Shown: piece by piece, positions 26,022-36,595 of the stretch | Layout: each line of letters begins with the position of its first letter | Numbering within the stretch: position 1 is the stretch's first letter | From: Hyphomicrobiales bacterium | Lineage (GTDB): Bacteria > Pseudomonadota > Alphaproteobacteria > Rhizobiales > Beijerinckiaceae | DNA length: 54,633 bases | Direction: 5' to 3' | Assembly: GCA_900470095.1 (NCBI GenBank) | Contig: UBZM01000045.1 | Coordinates: 1-54,633 of the forward strand | Program-made: the position numbers and the translations under genes | Notes under the pieces: generated by a model | Seen by the model: only the letters and a program-made list of their open reading frames with translations | What the model was told of the DNA's origin: nothing | The model's database searches: none

Positions 26022-27659
26022 CTACGCGCGAAGTTTGAAACGCGAGATGCTGCTGCGCAGCCCGCTCGAGACCTGGTTCAGTTCGTCGATCGCGAGCGTG
26101 GACTGCTGCAGCGACTCGACCGTCTGCTGGGCGGCTTCGCTGAGCTGCGACAGGGCCTCGCTGATCTGGCCGGCACCGGTTGCCTGTGCCTGCATGCCCT
26201 CGTTTGCCACCTCGAAGCGCGGCACCAGCCCCTGCACCTGTTCGATGATCTCCGACAGCTGCCCGCCGACCTGCTGCACCTCCTGCATGCCGCGGCGCAC
26301 CTCCTCGGAGAACTTGTCCATGCCCATCACGCCCGCTGCGACGGCCGACTGGATGTCCTTGACCATTTGCTCGATATCGTAAGTCGACACCGCTGTCTGG
26401 TCGGCGAGGCGACGGATTTCGGTCGCGACGACCGCAAACCCCCGGCCGTATTGGCCGGCCTTTTCCGCCTCGATCGCGGCGTTCAGCGAAAGCAGGTTGG
26501 TCTGGTCGGCGACCTTGGTGATGGTGGTGACGACCTGGTTGATGTTGCCCGCCTTCTCGCTGAGGATCGCGAGCTTGGCATTGATCGCCCCGGCCGCCTC
26601 CATGACGTGGCGCATCGTCGTTTCCATGCGCGACAACCCGGCCTGCCCGCCCCCCGCAAGCACCGCAGTCTGCTCGGCGACCACCGAGACCTCGTCCATG
26701 GTGCGCACGAGCTCGTTCGAGGTCGCCGAGATTTCCTTGGCGGTCGCGCCGATCTCCGTCGTCGTCGCGGCGATCTCGCTGGCCGTCGCCTGCTGCTCCT
26801 TGGAGGTCGCGGCGACTTCGGTGATCGAGGTGTTGACCTGGATGCTGGATTTCTGGACCTGGCCGATCAGGCCGGCGAGATCGTCGGCCATGGCGTTGAC
26901 GCCGTCGGCCAGCGTGCTGAACTCATCGCGACGCTGGAGTTCGAGCCGCGCGCTGAAATCTCCGCGCCGCATGAGATCGACGATGCCGAGCAACATTCCG
27001 AGCGGCACGGTGATGGCGCGAAACAGCAGGTAGCCGCACAGCGCCGCGAGCGCGAGCGCGACCAGGAAACTGACGGCCAGGCCCAATTCCGCCGTACGCA
27101 CGATCGAGACGATGCGCTGGGTCGATTCATCGGCCTCCGACTTGTTGTACTCGACCATCGCCTGCAGGCTTGTCCGCAGCCTGGCGGCAATCGGCTCGAA
27201 CTCGCTCCGGACTGCCCCGCGCTGGTCGAGAGCCTGACCGCCAGCCGCGGCGAGCTTGCCTGCGGCTACGATCGCGTCTTCGGCCGGAAAGACCTGGTCA
27301 AAGAGCTGTTTGACCAGGGCATAGTTCTGGCGATCCTGCTCGGTGTCGAGCGTGCCTTCATAGGACTTCAGCAAGCCGCGCAGCTGATCGCGATTGGCGA
27401 GCATGGCATCGGCAATCTTGGCCTTGTTCGCTGCAACGTCCTCGAGCACGAATTCGCGCAGGAGGCTGCTGGCCTCCGTCCAGGTCGTCATCAGCCGGGT
27501 GCTGAAATAGAGCGCCGGCACCGTGTTGGTTTCGACCCTCGCCGCTTCGCGCTCGGTCTGAACGAACCAGAGATAGGTGATGGCGGCCATCGCCGACATC
27601 ACCGCCAGGACCGCAGCGAAACTCACGAGAATGCGGCGGCGTATCGTCAGGCTCTTCAT
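26022..27659 (-). CDS. wspA: Methyl-accepting receptor of the Wsp pathway (WspA)
   Basis: First gene of the operon, 545 aa. TM1 at about residues 11-35, a four-helix-bundle periplasmic region of about 150 residues, TM2 at about 188-212, a HAMP domain, and a long cytoplasmic coiled coil with the conserved hairpin tip (ADQTNLLSLNAAIEAEKAG, then GFAVVATEIRRLADQ). The receptor senses surface contact or envelope stress in Pseudomonas; the stimulus here is inferred from synteny. The receptor has no C-terminal CheB/CheR-tethering pentapeptide that I recognise. Confidence 0.94.
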   Translation of the reverse strand: MKSLTIRRRILVSFAAVLAVMSAMAAITYLWFVQTEREAARVETNTVPALYFSTRLMTTWTEASSLLREFVLEDVAANKAKIADAMLANRDQLRGLLKSYEGTLDTEQDRQNYALVKQLFDQVFPAEDAIVAAGKLAAAGGQALDQRGAVRSEFEPIAARLRTSLQAMVEYNKSEADESTQRIVSIVRTAELGLAVSFLVALALAALCGYLLFRAITVPLGMLLGIVDLMRRGDFSARLELQRRDEFSTLADGVNAMADDLAGLIGQVQKSSIQVNTSITEVAATSKEQQATASEIAATTTEIGATAKEISATSNELVRTMDEVSVVAEQTAVLAGGGQAGLSRMETTMRHVMEAAGAINAKLAILSEKAGNINQVVTTITKVADQTNLLSLNAAIEAEKAGQYGRGFAVVATEIRRLADQTAVSTYDIEQMVKDIQSAVAAGVMGMDKFSEEVRRGMQEVQQVGGQLSEIIEQVQGLVPRFEVANEGMQAQATGAGQISEALSQLSEAAQQTVESLQQSTLAIDELNQVSSGLRSSISRFKLRA

Positions 27660-28422
27660 CGGGTTCGTTCCATCGTCCAGACACGCATCGAGGAGCAGCG
27701 TCGGTTCGATCGGCCGCCGCTCTCTGGCGAGGAGGCCGAATCAACTGTCGTGACAGGCTACCCTGAAGGTGCTTGCTCTCCGGTGAACTGCAGACGCTGC
27801 CTGAAGAGCTCTTAAGAAAGCGCTAGATCGATGGTCCAAAGGCGAGTCGAAGACGGCGCCGGCGCCGCGCTCGGCTGACGAGCCAGCTCGCCGTTTGCTC
27901 GGGTTCCGTCCCATGTCGGGTCGTCATCCGCCCCGGCGCCGAAGCAACGCCTGAGAGGTTGCCTGCGTTCGGCAAGCCGTCATCGGATTGCCCTAGCGGT
28001 ACATCGCGGTTTCGGCGTGGAGACGAACCATAGGCCGGCGGCACCGACTTACTGTATCGGACTGCGGGTGTTACAGTATCAAAGTTCTAGGCAGAAGCGT
28101 TTGGAACGACTGTCAGGACCTATCGAGCATCACCTTTGCGATGGGGTCACTGGATGACGGCGTCTGCGAGAGTTTTTCGATGGGCGATGCCGCCCTTCGG
28201 CCAGCTGTCAGGTCATCGGGCTGACGCCAAAGGGCGACAGGCGCGCTCTCATCCCGGTCTGCGCGACGCCGATCACGCTTGGCCCCGCCGGGGCAGCGAT
28301 CACAATCGGGGACGACACGCTCGATCGGCATCTCACGGTCACTGACGAGATCGGCGAAACCTATACCGCTGCGCCATGTAGCGGCCCGGGAAGTCTTCAC
28401 CACGGCTGGCAGGGAGGCGTCG
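27660..28422. other. Divergent intergenic region between wsp and RND efflux operons
   Basis: About 760 bp. Short ORFs on both strands resemble no family. One plus frame at roughly 28165-28430 is open and contains cysteines but has no start codon. The notable element is the repeat/promoter at 28049-28080. That leaves a leader of about 340 nt before the efflux adaptor gene; I see no convincing attenuator in it. Confidence 0.5.
28049..28080 (+). promoter_or_regulatory. Candidate promoter with operator repeat upstream of efflux genes
   Basis: TTACTGTATC (28049-28058) and TTACAGTATC (28071-28080) form a direct repeat 22 bp apart, and their TACTGTA / TACAGTA cores also form an inverted repeat. Read as sigma-70, TTACTG and TACAGT are spaced by 17 bp. 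Repression by a TetR-type dimer would fit, but no regulator gene is adjacent. Confidence 0.35.
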
Positions 28423-29529
28423 ATGTGGCGAATTGCATATGTGGCGACTGTCGCCTGCGCCCTTGCTGGGCCGGCCCTGGCCCAGACAGGCGAGCCCGCC
28501 GCCGTTCAGGTCGGCACCATCAACGCAGAACGCAAACCGATTTCCAAGTCTCTCGGTTTCGTCGGCCGCATCTCCGGAATCGACAAGGTCGACATCAGGG
28601 CCCGGGTCACCGGCTATCTTGAGGAGGTGCTCTTCAAGGAAGGCGACATGGTCAAGGCCGGCGCCCCGCTCTACCGGGTCGAGCGCGATCTCTTCCAGGC
28701 AGCGGTCGAGAAGGCGCAGGGCGCGCTCGAGATCAGCAAGTCGGCCGACGCCCTGGCCGTGATCCAGCTCGAACGTGCCCAGGACCTGCTGGCCAAAGCG
28801 GCCGGCACCGTCGTGGCGCGCGATCAGGCCGTTGCCCAGAAGCAGCAGACCGCCGGCGCGATCATGACCAACCAGGCCGATCTCGCCACCGCGAAAGTCA
28901 ATCTCGGCTATACCTCCATCACGGCGCCGATTTCCGGAAAGATCGGCCTGACCAATGTGACGAAAGGCAATGTGGTCGGCCCCGACAGCGGCGTGCTGAC
29001 GACGATCATCAGCCAGGATCCGATGTATGTGACCTTCCCGGTCAGCCAGCGCGAATTCCTCAAGAGCGCCGAAGCGGGCAAGCATGTCGATCCCAAGGCG
29101 GTCAAGGTGCAGCTCCGCTTTTCCGACGGCTCCCTCTACGACCAGCTCGGGCAAATCGATTTCGTCAACAATTCGGTCGATCGTGGCACCGACACCGTGC
29201 TCGTGCGGGCGAGGATGCCCAATCCGACCGGCGCACTGACCGACGGACAGCTGGTACGTGTCGCCCTGGAGGTGGGCGATCCGCAGCAGATGGTCGTGGT
29301 GCCGCAGGCAGCCCTGATCGCCGACCAGGCCGGCGTCTATGTCTTTGCAGTCGTGGACGGCAAGGCCGTCGTCAAGCGGCTCAAGCTCGGCGGCGAGGAC
29401 GGCCCCAATGCCGTCGTGTCCGAGGGCCTGGCCGGCGGCGAGCAGATCATCGTCGAGGGCCTCCAGGCCGTCAGGCCAGGGGCGCCGGTCCGGGCACGCC
29501 CGGTGCCGGCGATGATCAAGGGAAGCTGA
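28423..29529 (+). CDS. RND efflux periplasmic adaptor (membrane fusion protein)
   Basis: A 368-aa exported adaptor with a Sec signal peptide (residues 1-21, ending PALAQ). Order: beta-barrel and lipoyl half (VDIRARVTGYLEEVLFKEGD, LYRVERD), alpha-hairpin, second lipoyl half (LGYTSITAPISGKIG), then beta-barrel and membrane-proximal domains. There is no lipobox Cys. Start at ATG 28423 because AGGGAGG precedes it at 28411-28417; an in-frame upstream start adds an unrelated Arg-rich stretch. It lies 5 bp before the pump gene, so they form one operon. Substrate unknown. Confidence 0.94.
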   Translation: MWRIAYVATVACALAGPALAQTGEPAAVQVGTINAERKPISKSLGFVGRISGIDKVDIRARVTGYLEEVLFKEGDMVKAGAPLYRVERDLFQAAVEKAQGALEISKSADALAVIQLERAQDLLAKAAGTVVARDQAVAQKQQTAGAIMTNQADLATAKVNLGYTSITAPISGKIGLTNVTKGNVVGPDSGVLTTIISQDPMYVTFPVSQREFLKSAEAGKHVDPKAVKVQLRFSDGSLYDQLGQIDFVNNSVDRGTDTVLVRARMPNPTGALTDGQLVRVALEVGDPQQMVVVPQAALIADQAGVYVFAVVDGKAVVKRLKLGGEDGPNAVVSEGLAGGEQIIVEGLQAVRPGAPVRARPVPAMIKGS

Positions 29530-29534
29530 AGCCC

Positions 29535-32500
29535 ATGATCTCTTCGGTCTTCGTCGATCGGCCCCGCCTCGCCATCGTCATCGCGATCGTCACCACGATC
29601 GCCGGCCTGCTCTCGCTGCTGGCAATTCCGGTCGCGCAATACCCCGACATCGTACCGCCGCAGGTCTCGGTGACGACGGTCTATCCCGGCGCCTCGTCCC
29701 AGGTCGTCGACGCGACGGTCGCGCAGCCGATCGAGGCCCAGGTCGTAGGCGTCGACAAGATGATGTACATGAAGAGCGTCAGCGGCAACGACGGCAGCTA
29801 CACGCTGCTCGCCTCGTTCGAGCTCGGCACCGATCCCGATATCAACGCGGTCAACGTCAACAACCGCGTTCAGATCGCCCTGTCGAAGCTGCCGCAGGAT
29901 GTCCAGCGCCAGGGCGTCACGGTCAAGAAGAAGTCCTCGGCCCTTCTCGGGGTGCTCGCCGTCTATTCGCCGAAGCGCACCTATGATCCGCTCTTCCTGT
30001 CGAATTACGTCACCATCAACATGCTCGACCGGATCAAGAGCACGCAGGGCGTCGGCGATGCCGCACTGTGGGGCGCGCAGGATTATGCGATGCGCGCCTG
30101 GATCAAGCTCGACGAACTGACCGGGCTCAACCTGACGACCGGCGACATCATCGCCGCCATCCAGTCGCAGAACGTGCAGGCGGCGGTCGGCCGGATCGGC
30201 GGACGGCCGATCTCCGACGACCAGCAGCTTCAGCTCAGCATCCAGACCAAGGGACGCCTGGCCACCACGGAGGAATTCTCCAACATCATCCTGCGCACGA
30301 ACCCGGATGGTTCGGTGCTGCGGCTCGGTGATGTCGCGCGGCTGGAGCTCGGGGCCAATAACCTCGACCGCGACACCCGCCTCGGCGGCAGCCCGGCGGC
30401 CGTGATCGCGCTCTACCAGGCCCCCGGCGCCAACGCGATCAACACGCTCGATGCCGTCCGCGCCCAGGTCAGGGAGCTCGCCAAGAGCTTTCCCGAAGAC
30501 CTGGAATGGAAGGTGACCTACGATCCGACCGCCTTCATCACCGCCACCATCGACGAGGTCAAGAAGACGCTCATCGAGGCCTTCGTGCTCGTCGTCATCG
30601 TCGTCTATCTGTTCCTGGGGAGTTTCCGCGCGACGCTCATCCCGACGCTCGCGGTCCCGGTCAGCCTGATCGGCGCCTTCATCGTCCTCAACGCCATCGG
30701 CTATTCCGCGAACTCGGTTTCGCTGCTGGCCGTCGTGCTTGCCATCGGCATCGTCGTCGACGACGCGATCGTCGTGGTCGAGAATGTCGAGCGCGTGATG
30801 GAGGAGCGGCCGGAGCTCACGCCGGGCGAGGCGACGAAAGTCGCCATGCGGGAAATCACCGCGCCGATCATCGCGATCACGCTCGTCCTGCTCTCCGTCT
30901 TCGTTCCCGTCGCCTTCATTCCCGGCATCGCAGGCGAGCTGTTTCGTCAGTTCGCCGTGACCGTCGTCGTCGCCATGGTGCTGTCGGCGATCAACGCGCT
31001 CACGCTCTCGCCGGCGCTGTGCGGTGTCCTGCTCAAGCCGCATCACGGCCCAAGGCGCGGCCTCATGGGCTATGTGATGCGCAGCATCGACCGGGTCCGC
31101 GACGGCTATGGCGCGGTGGTCGCGCGCATCGTCCGCTTCTCCGTGATGGGCCTCGTCCTCGTCGCCATCGCGGCAGTGGGCATTGGCGGCCTCTCGAAAT
31201 TCACCCCCACCGGCTTCCTGCCCGAGGATGACCAGGGCGCCTTCTTCGTGGTGGTCCAGTTGCCGGACGGCGCGGCGGTCGGGCGCACCTCGGCCGTGGT
31301 CCAGCAAGCCGAGGAGATCCTCAAGGGCGAGGCGACGGTCGCCGACTACACCTCCGTCGTCGGCCTCAACTTCATCGACAATTACTCGCAGGCGAACTCC
31401 GCCTTCATGGTCGTGACGCTCAAGCCGTTCAGCGAGCGACAGGGGGCCGATCTCGGCGTGCCCGCCATCATGCGCCGGCTGGCGCCGAAATTCGCGCAGG
31501 TCCAGGGCGGCACCGTCGTGCCGCTGGCGCCACCGCCGATCATCGGCCTGGGAACCGGCGGCGGCTTCACCTATGTGCTGGAGGATCTGCGCGGCGGCGA
31601 CCCCAAGACCTTGGCACAGGTGGTGCGCGGCCTGACCATTGCCGCCAACCAGGACCCGCGACTATCGCGGGTGTTCAGCACCTTCTCGGCGACGACACCG
31701 TCGATCTATCTCGATATCGACCGCAACAAGGTCCAGATTCTCGGCGTCAAGCTCCAGGACGTGTTCCAGGCGCTGCAGGCCTCGCTCGGCGGCTACTACG
31801 CCAACGACATGAACCTGTTCGGCCGGACCTGGCAGGTGCAGCTCCAGGCCGAGGCCGTCGACCGCGCCTCGATCGACGATATCTACCGGATCAATGTGCG
31901 CAGCGCCGACGGCAAGATGGTGCCGCTGCGCAGCCTGCTGGAGATCCACGTCGTCGTCGGCCCTCCCGCGCTGATCCGCTACAACAACCTGCGCGCCGTC
32001 ACGGTCCAGGGCGGCCCGGCCCCCGGCGTCTCCTCGGGAGAGGCGCTCAACGCCATGCAGGAGGTCGCGGCGCGCGTGCTGCCCGCGGGCTATGCCGGGG
32101 AATGGACCGATACCGCCTTTCAGGAGAAGCGGGCCGAGGGCAAGACGCCGATCATCCTCGCCTTCGCCGTGCTCTTCGCGTTCCTCTTCCTCGTCGCGCT
32201 CTATGAGAGCTGGACGATCCCGGTGCCCGTCCTGCTCTCGGTCTCGGTCGGCATTCTCGGCTCCTTCGCCTTCATGGTGCTCGGGCGCCTGACACTCGAT
32301 GTCTATGCCCAGATCGGCATGATCGTGCTGATCGGCCTTGCCGCGAAGAACGGCATCCTGATCGTCGAGTTCGCCAAGGAGCAGCGCGAGAGCGGGGTTC
32401 CGCTGCTCGAGGCCGCGGCAGAAGGAGCCCGGCTGCGCTTCAGGCCGGTGATGATGACCTCCTTCGCCTTCATCCTCGGGCTGCTGCCGCTCGTCATCGC

Positions 32501-32723
32501 CACCGGCGCCTCGCAGCTCGCCCGACGCAATGTCGGCACGCCGGTCTTCGGCGGCATGATCTTCGCCTCGCTGCTCGGAATCTTCGTCATCCCGCCGCTC
32601 TACGTCTTCTTCCAGTCGATGCGGGAACGCCTGCGCCCCTCGACACGGCCGAAGCCGAGGGCGGAGGCGACGGCACCACCGATTGGGGAGGCAGAGGCTA
32701 AGCCGCGTAGTCCCGCCGAGTAG
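29535..32723 (+). CDS. RND multidrug efflux pump, HAE1 (AcrB/MexF-like) family
   Basis: A 1,062-aa inner-membrane proton/drug antiporter. Two repeated halves of TM1 plus a large periplasmic loop plus TM2-6. The TM4 proton-relay aspartates are in the GIVVDDAIVVVENVER motif. N-terminal FVDRPRLAIVIAI and PDIVPPQVSVTTVYPGA match the family. Ends with a Pro/Ala-rich cytoplasmic tail. No outer-membrane channel gene follows, so it must use a TolC-type channel encoded elsewhere. No adjacent regulator gene was found. Confidence 0.95.
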   Translation: MISSVFVDRPRLAIVIAIVTTIAGLLSLLAIPVAQYPDIVPPQVSVTTVYPGASSQVVDATVAQPIEAQVVGVDKMMYMKSVSGNDGSYTLLASFELGTDPDINAVNVNNRVQIALSKLPQDVQRQGVTVKKKSSALLGVLAVYSPKRTYDPLFLSNYVTINMLDRIKSTQGVGDAALWGAQDYAMRAWIKLDELTGLNLTTGDIIAAIQSQNVQAAVGRIGGRPISDDQQLQLSIQTKGRLATTEEFSNIILRTNPDGSVLRLGDVARLELGANNLDRDTRLGGSPAAVIALYQAPGANAINTLDAVRAQVRELAKSFPEDLEWKVTYDPTAFITATIDEVKKTLIEAFVLVVIVVYLFLGSFRATLIPTLAVPVSLIGAFIVLNAIGYSANSVSLLAVVLAIGIVVDDAIVVVENVERVMEERPELTPGEATKVAMREITAPIIAITLVLLSVFVPVAFIPGIAGELFRQFAVTVVVAMVLSAINALTLSPALCGVLLKPHHGPRRGLMGYVMRSIDRVRDGYGAVVARIVRFSVMGLVLVAIAAVGIGGLSKFTPTGFLPEDDQGAFFVVVQLPDGAAVGRTSAVVQQAEEILKGEATVADYTSVVGLNFIDNYSQANSAFMVVTLKPFSERQGADLGVPAIMRRLAPKFAQVQGGTVVPLAPPPIIGLGTGGGFTYVLEDLRGGDPKTLAQVVRGLTIAANQDPRLSRVFSTFSATTPSIYLDIDRNKVQILGVKLQDVFQALQASLGGYYANDMNLFGRTWQVQLQAEAVDRASIDDIYRINVRSADGKMVPLRSLLEIHVVVGPPALIRYNNLRAVTVQGGPAPGVSSGEALNAMQEVAARVLPAGYAGEWTDTAFQEKRAEGKTPIILAFAVLFAFLFLVALYESWTIPVPVLLSVSVGILGSFAFMVLGRLTLDVYAQIGMIVLIGLAAKNGILIVEFAKEQRESGVPLLEAAAEGARLRFRPVMMTSFAFILGLLPLVIATGASQLARRNVGTPVFGGMIFASLLGIFVIPPLYVFFQSMRERLRPSTRPKPRAEATAPPIGEAEAKPRSPAE

Positions 32724-33054
32724 GGGCGGCGGCGGGAGACGTTGGCCGGTGGGATTTCGGTTCGGCGCGCCCGCTGCACCGAGCATCGTTATCGCTTGGG
32801 CAAATCACCACGCTCCCCGCCCGAATGGCTACCACATTTCGGACGAAGGCCCGTTGACCTTGCCGCTCCAGCGCGCAGGGGGTGTAACCGGCGCCTCGTC
32901 TGGCACGGCGGGACATTCACGCCATGACGCTGCAGACCACCGTGTCAAGCTCCAACCTCTCGCAGAAACCTGCCGCTGTCGTGAGAGCACTACTGGACGG
33001 ACCCGCTATGCGTGTGCTCTGCTCCTAGCGGCGAGGTGTTACTGTTTCCAACGT
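32724..33054. other. Spacer between efflux pump and NERD-STAND gene
   Basis: 331 bp with no supported gene. It marks the change from very GC-rich chromosomal DNA to the softer composition of the following defence-type genes, so one boundary of a transferred segment probably lies here. I found no insertion sequence or direct repeat at this edge. Confidence 0.4.
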
Positions 33055-36000
33055 ATGGGCGAGTCCTCAAAAATTGATCTCTTCGTCGGCCGTCAGATCG
33101 ACAATGGCACCGAGCGCCGCCTGCTTCGCCGCCTGCTGACGCATCTTGGACATCAAGGCACCGAAGCCGTCGTTATCGCAAACGTCGTGGTCGGGTACGA
33201 CAAGCGCCAGATCGATTTCATCGTCGCCACTGCGTCGACAGCCGTGGTCGTCGAAGCGAAGGGATACAGCTACCCCGTGCACGGTGGCCTGAACGGCCCT
33301 TGGCGCCTTCAACTCGGAGAAGCGCGGGAGCGGCCACTCGGACGGACCAACCCGTATTACCAAGCCCTCGACTGCCGGTACGCCGTATCGGACGCAATCA
33401 CCGAGTATGCGCGGTTGAGCAGCGACGAAGGCAAGGCAGCAGTCAGAGGTGCTCTCTGCCTTTTTCCCTCGCCGGTAGAGGGGTCGAAGCTCCCCCCATC
33501 AGATTTCAAGCTGCGGATCGGCGGCATTACCGAACTTGAAGCACTGCTGGCGGAGCCACTTCCAAAGCCGATCCCACTAGCCATGTGGCGAGAGTTTGCT
33601 AAGGCCCTAGGCGCGCAAGAGGATAGCCGCACTTTCCTGGCACCAGCAGCTGCCATCGTTGATGACTACATTGCCGCCTTGGTCGATCTTCACCGTGCCA
33701 CATCCGGGCCATATGTGGAGCCTCTCTTTGAAGCCTCGGGGGTGACGACAGCAACGCTTGCACGCCGGCTCGCAGACGGGGCGCAACTTCACATCTATGG
33801 TGGCTCAGGCAGTGGTAAGTCGGTACTTGTAAATGCGCTCGCCACCAAGGTCGCCGAAGCAGGCATCGCTCCAATCACTATCAACGCCCGAGCATTTTCG
33901 GGCGAGCTGGCGCCCCTGCTGAAGAGGGCGGTTGCAACGTCTACAGCCAGAACCCTCACGGAGTTTTTTGATGCCCTAGCCAGCTCTGGCCGTGAGGCAA
34001 TTTTGTTTGTCGATGGACTCAACGAGTGCCCGGCAACGCGAGTTGTGGAGTTGCTCGGCGCATTGCAAGCTGCGCGCCTTCGGTTCGGCTTCCGCGTACT
34101 CACGGCGAGCCAAGGTGTCCCTACACTGCCGCGCACGCTCGATGGCGTACCGATCCAAGTTCGGCATCCCGACCGGGAGCACGCCCGACGGCTCGTCGAA
34201 GCCCATCTCGGCAGAGCGTTGCGGGCGCCCGAAGAGCCCGCCTTGGATATCGTCGGTACCGCGCACGACTGTCCAGTGCTGTCCGCGGTTTTGCAAGGTA
34301 GCGCAAACACGGATGGGCGATACGCGCTGTATGCTGCCTTTGCACGGGAGCGCGGCAAGGTCGCACCCCGATCAGTGCATGAAGCGCTCTCCGAATTGGC
34401 GCACGAAATGCGCGGGTCGTTCGTAAGCACTCTTCCGTTCGCTGGCGCCGAACGCATTCTCGCCGGGCATGCCGGCGATCTAGAAGCTTTTTTTGAATCT
34501 GGCCTTGTCGCAAAAGACGCAGGGCTTTTTTGATTTCGCCACGATCTCATCGCCGATTTCTATGCAGCCGACCACATCTTGCGGAAAAACGCCGCCCCTA
34601 ATGAACTTGCCTCGTCGGCTTCCCGGCCGCTGAACGCCGATCTAAGGGAGTTTATTCTGGGAGGCTGCACTTCGACGGTCAGTGCCGAAGCGATCCTGGA
34701 TCAGGTGGAGGCATTGCCTGGCGGACAGCAGCTCTTAATAGCCGGCCTGCGCGGCCGGTGTGGAGGAACAATAAGAAGCCTGTTGTTGGATCGATGCCAA
34801 GACGCTCTGGAGAAGGTTGGCCGTCGTTTCGACCAAGTCCACTTGGTGCTGCCGCCGGAGGCTGACGCTCCGGAAAAGTTTCACTCCTTTAACATGACCT
34901 TCGGTACCGTTCCGCGCCTAGCGCAGAGCGATGCGAGACTACTGAACATTTTGCCTTATGCCATGCAAGAAGGTCTTTTGACTGAATTGCTCGCCTTGTT
35001 CGGCGAGGTGGATTTCCGGCTGGAGACCGAGGCTTCACGCCTTCGAAGTGAGAATCCGGGCGTCCGATTGAATTGGCGGGCGGCGGCTTTCGGCTCTGTC
35101 TATGGAATGTCGTTCAGTGCGGAAGGCCGTGAGATGAGCGACATCCTGTCCGCCATGCAGATGACCGGGTTTGGCCAGCAAAATGCTGGGGTGGACTTGG
35201 AGCTGCGTCATCTCCTCGATGATTTCGAGCGCTACACCCCCGGCCAACTCTTCCTGTTGGTGTCTGCCTATCGTGGTCTTCACGCTGAGCCACCTCCGGA
35301 CAGGATGAACGAGCTCGTCCGGCACCTTTGGGCGACAAGAATTTACCACCTGCGCCTGCTCGCAGCTGATCTGGTCAGGTTTCATGGCAACAGCACGCCT
35401 CCCGAGGTTCAGGCCACGTTGCGTGAGACGTTGGATAGCTGGATGAGCGACAATCCCTGGATGAATTCAATTGTCGTGGATGCCTATCCGGGCGTTGGCG
35501 GCCTTGAATCGGAGCTTACAGTTGAGGATGCGGCATCGGAATTCGAGGAAATTCTTGCGCACAGCGATTTTGACGAGAAAAATTCAATGGCGTTGTCCAG
35601 TGTGTTGCGAACTTGGGATCACCCATATTCTGAAATTTACTCGGAAGCGTTCTACCAACATATATCGGAACCGAAGCGTCAAGCGATCCTACTCAGCGCC
35701 ATTGAGGTCGCAGATGGCGACGCAATGTTTCTCGACGGCGTAGTGAGCGCATTGATCGATTTGCCAACACCTGCGGCAGCGCCAAGGCTTCGAGTATTCG
35801 CCAAAAGGCCCTGGCCGCATAACCACGGTCCTCAATGGGCCGTGCGCATGTACGCAAACGCTGTGGCGTTGCTAGCGCAGTTGGATGAGCCTCTCGGCGA
35901 ACTAGACACCACCGACCTGCCTGACGAGGAGTTGGCATGGCGACGAGGCGCTAAACTCCTATACGCATTCAACTCTACCCGCACCGTCTCGGACGCCGAG

Positions 36001-36375
36001 CTCGCGCGGCTTTGGACCAGCTTCGTAGCTTGCGGCGCCGCTGCAGCGATAGACGTGGTCAGAAACCTGCATCGCGAAGGGAACGCATTGGAGCATCAAG
36101 CGCAAACTGCATTCATCGAGCGCTGCCCGGCCGGAATGCTGACGCTGTGCCGAAATGTGTTGGCGGCCGACTATGAAGGACGTTCGATCTTCAGGTCTTT
36201 TTCAGGAGAAGGCCACACGGACAAACACCGTGGTTTCGCCCTGCAAGTGCTCGGCGAGATAGGCCGTCGCTCGGACCTGGCGCTGTTGAGAAGGTGGCTA
36301 GACCACTCAAGTTTGGGTGAAGCTGCGCTGTCGGCCGCCCGGCGCGTGGAGGCGAGAGGGCGCCGCGAGACCTAG
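33055..36375 (+). pseudogene. NERD nuclease - STAND P-loop NTPase - helical-repeat protein, split by an in-frame TGA
   Basis: One frame of 1,106 positions interrupted by a single TGA (codon 493, 34531-34533). The N-terminus is a nuclease-related domain (NERD) with Glu20, Asp54 in RQIDFIV, and Glu67/Lys69 in VVVEAKGY, a PD-(D/E)xK-type site. Next an NTPase: Walker A GGSGSGKS (Lys255) and Walker B ILFVDGLNE (Asp320). Reading through the stop gives FxFRHDLIADFYAADHIL, the usual end of a STAND/NACHT module (family form RFRHDL...AA..L), and then about 590 residues of helical HEAT-like repeats. The downstream half has only a TTG start and no ribosome-binding site, so it is not an independent gene. 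A CGA-to-TGA transition explains everything. The architecture (nuclease effector, STAND switch, C-terminal sensor repeats) resembles Avs/NLR-type antiphage proteins; the defence role is inferred. Confidence 0.85.
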
Positions 36376-36595
36376 TCGCAAGAAGAGGTCTACCAAACCA
36401 CACGAAGGCCATTTGTCGTCTTAGAGCCACTTCGTCAGCGTCGACTTGGCGTGCACCCAAAGCCTTTCACCCCGTTCTCGGGCCATCTTCGGCAAGACCG
36501 GACGCTGCCGAATACGCGCGGTATGAATGTGCGCTTTAAATTCTAAATCTCAGTCAGAATTCGCGCCTTCACCTTGGCTTGGATGCCATTCTCAG

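Noticed and set aside
28141..28430. Possible small Cys-containing gene before the efflux operon
   Set aside because: The open frame has no start codon, and the frame that has an ATG (28141) stops after about 27 codons; no family resemblance.
29337..31307. 656-codon minus-strand ORF, Asp/Arg/His-rich
   Set aside because: Antisense of the RND pump gene.
34525..34533. Frameshift at the T6 run before the TGA in the NERD-STAND gene
   Set aside because: Both halves are in the same frame, so slippage at the T-run would move away from, not into, the downstream half. A nonsense substitution is the simpler explanation.
34531..34533. TGA as selenocysteine in the NERD-STAND gene
   Set aside because: The position fits Arg of a FRFRHDL motif, and I see no convincing bacterial SECIS hairpin directly after it.
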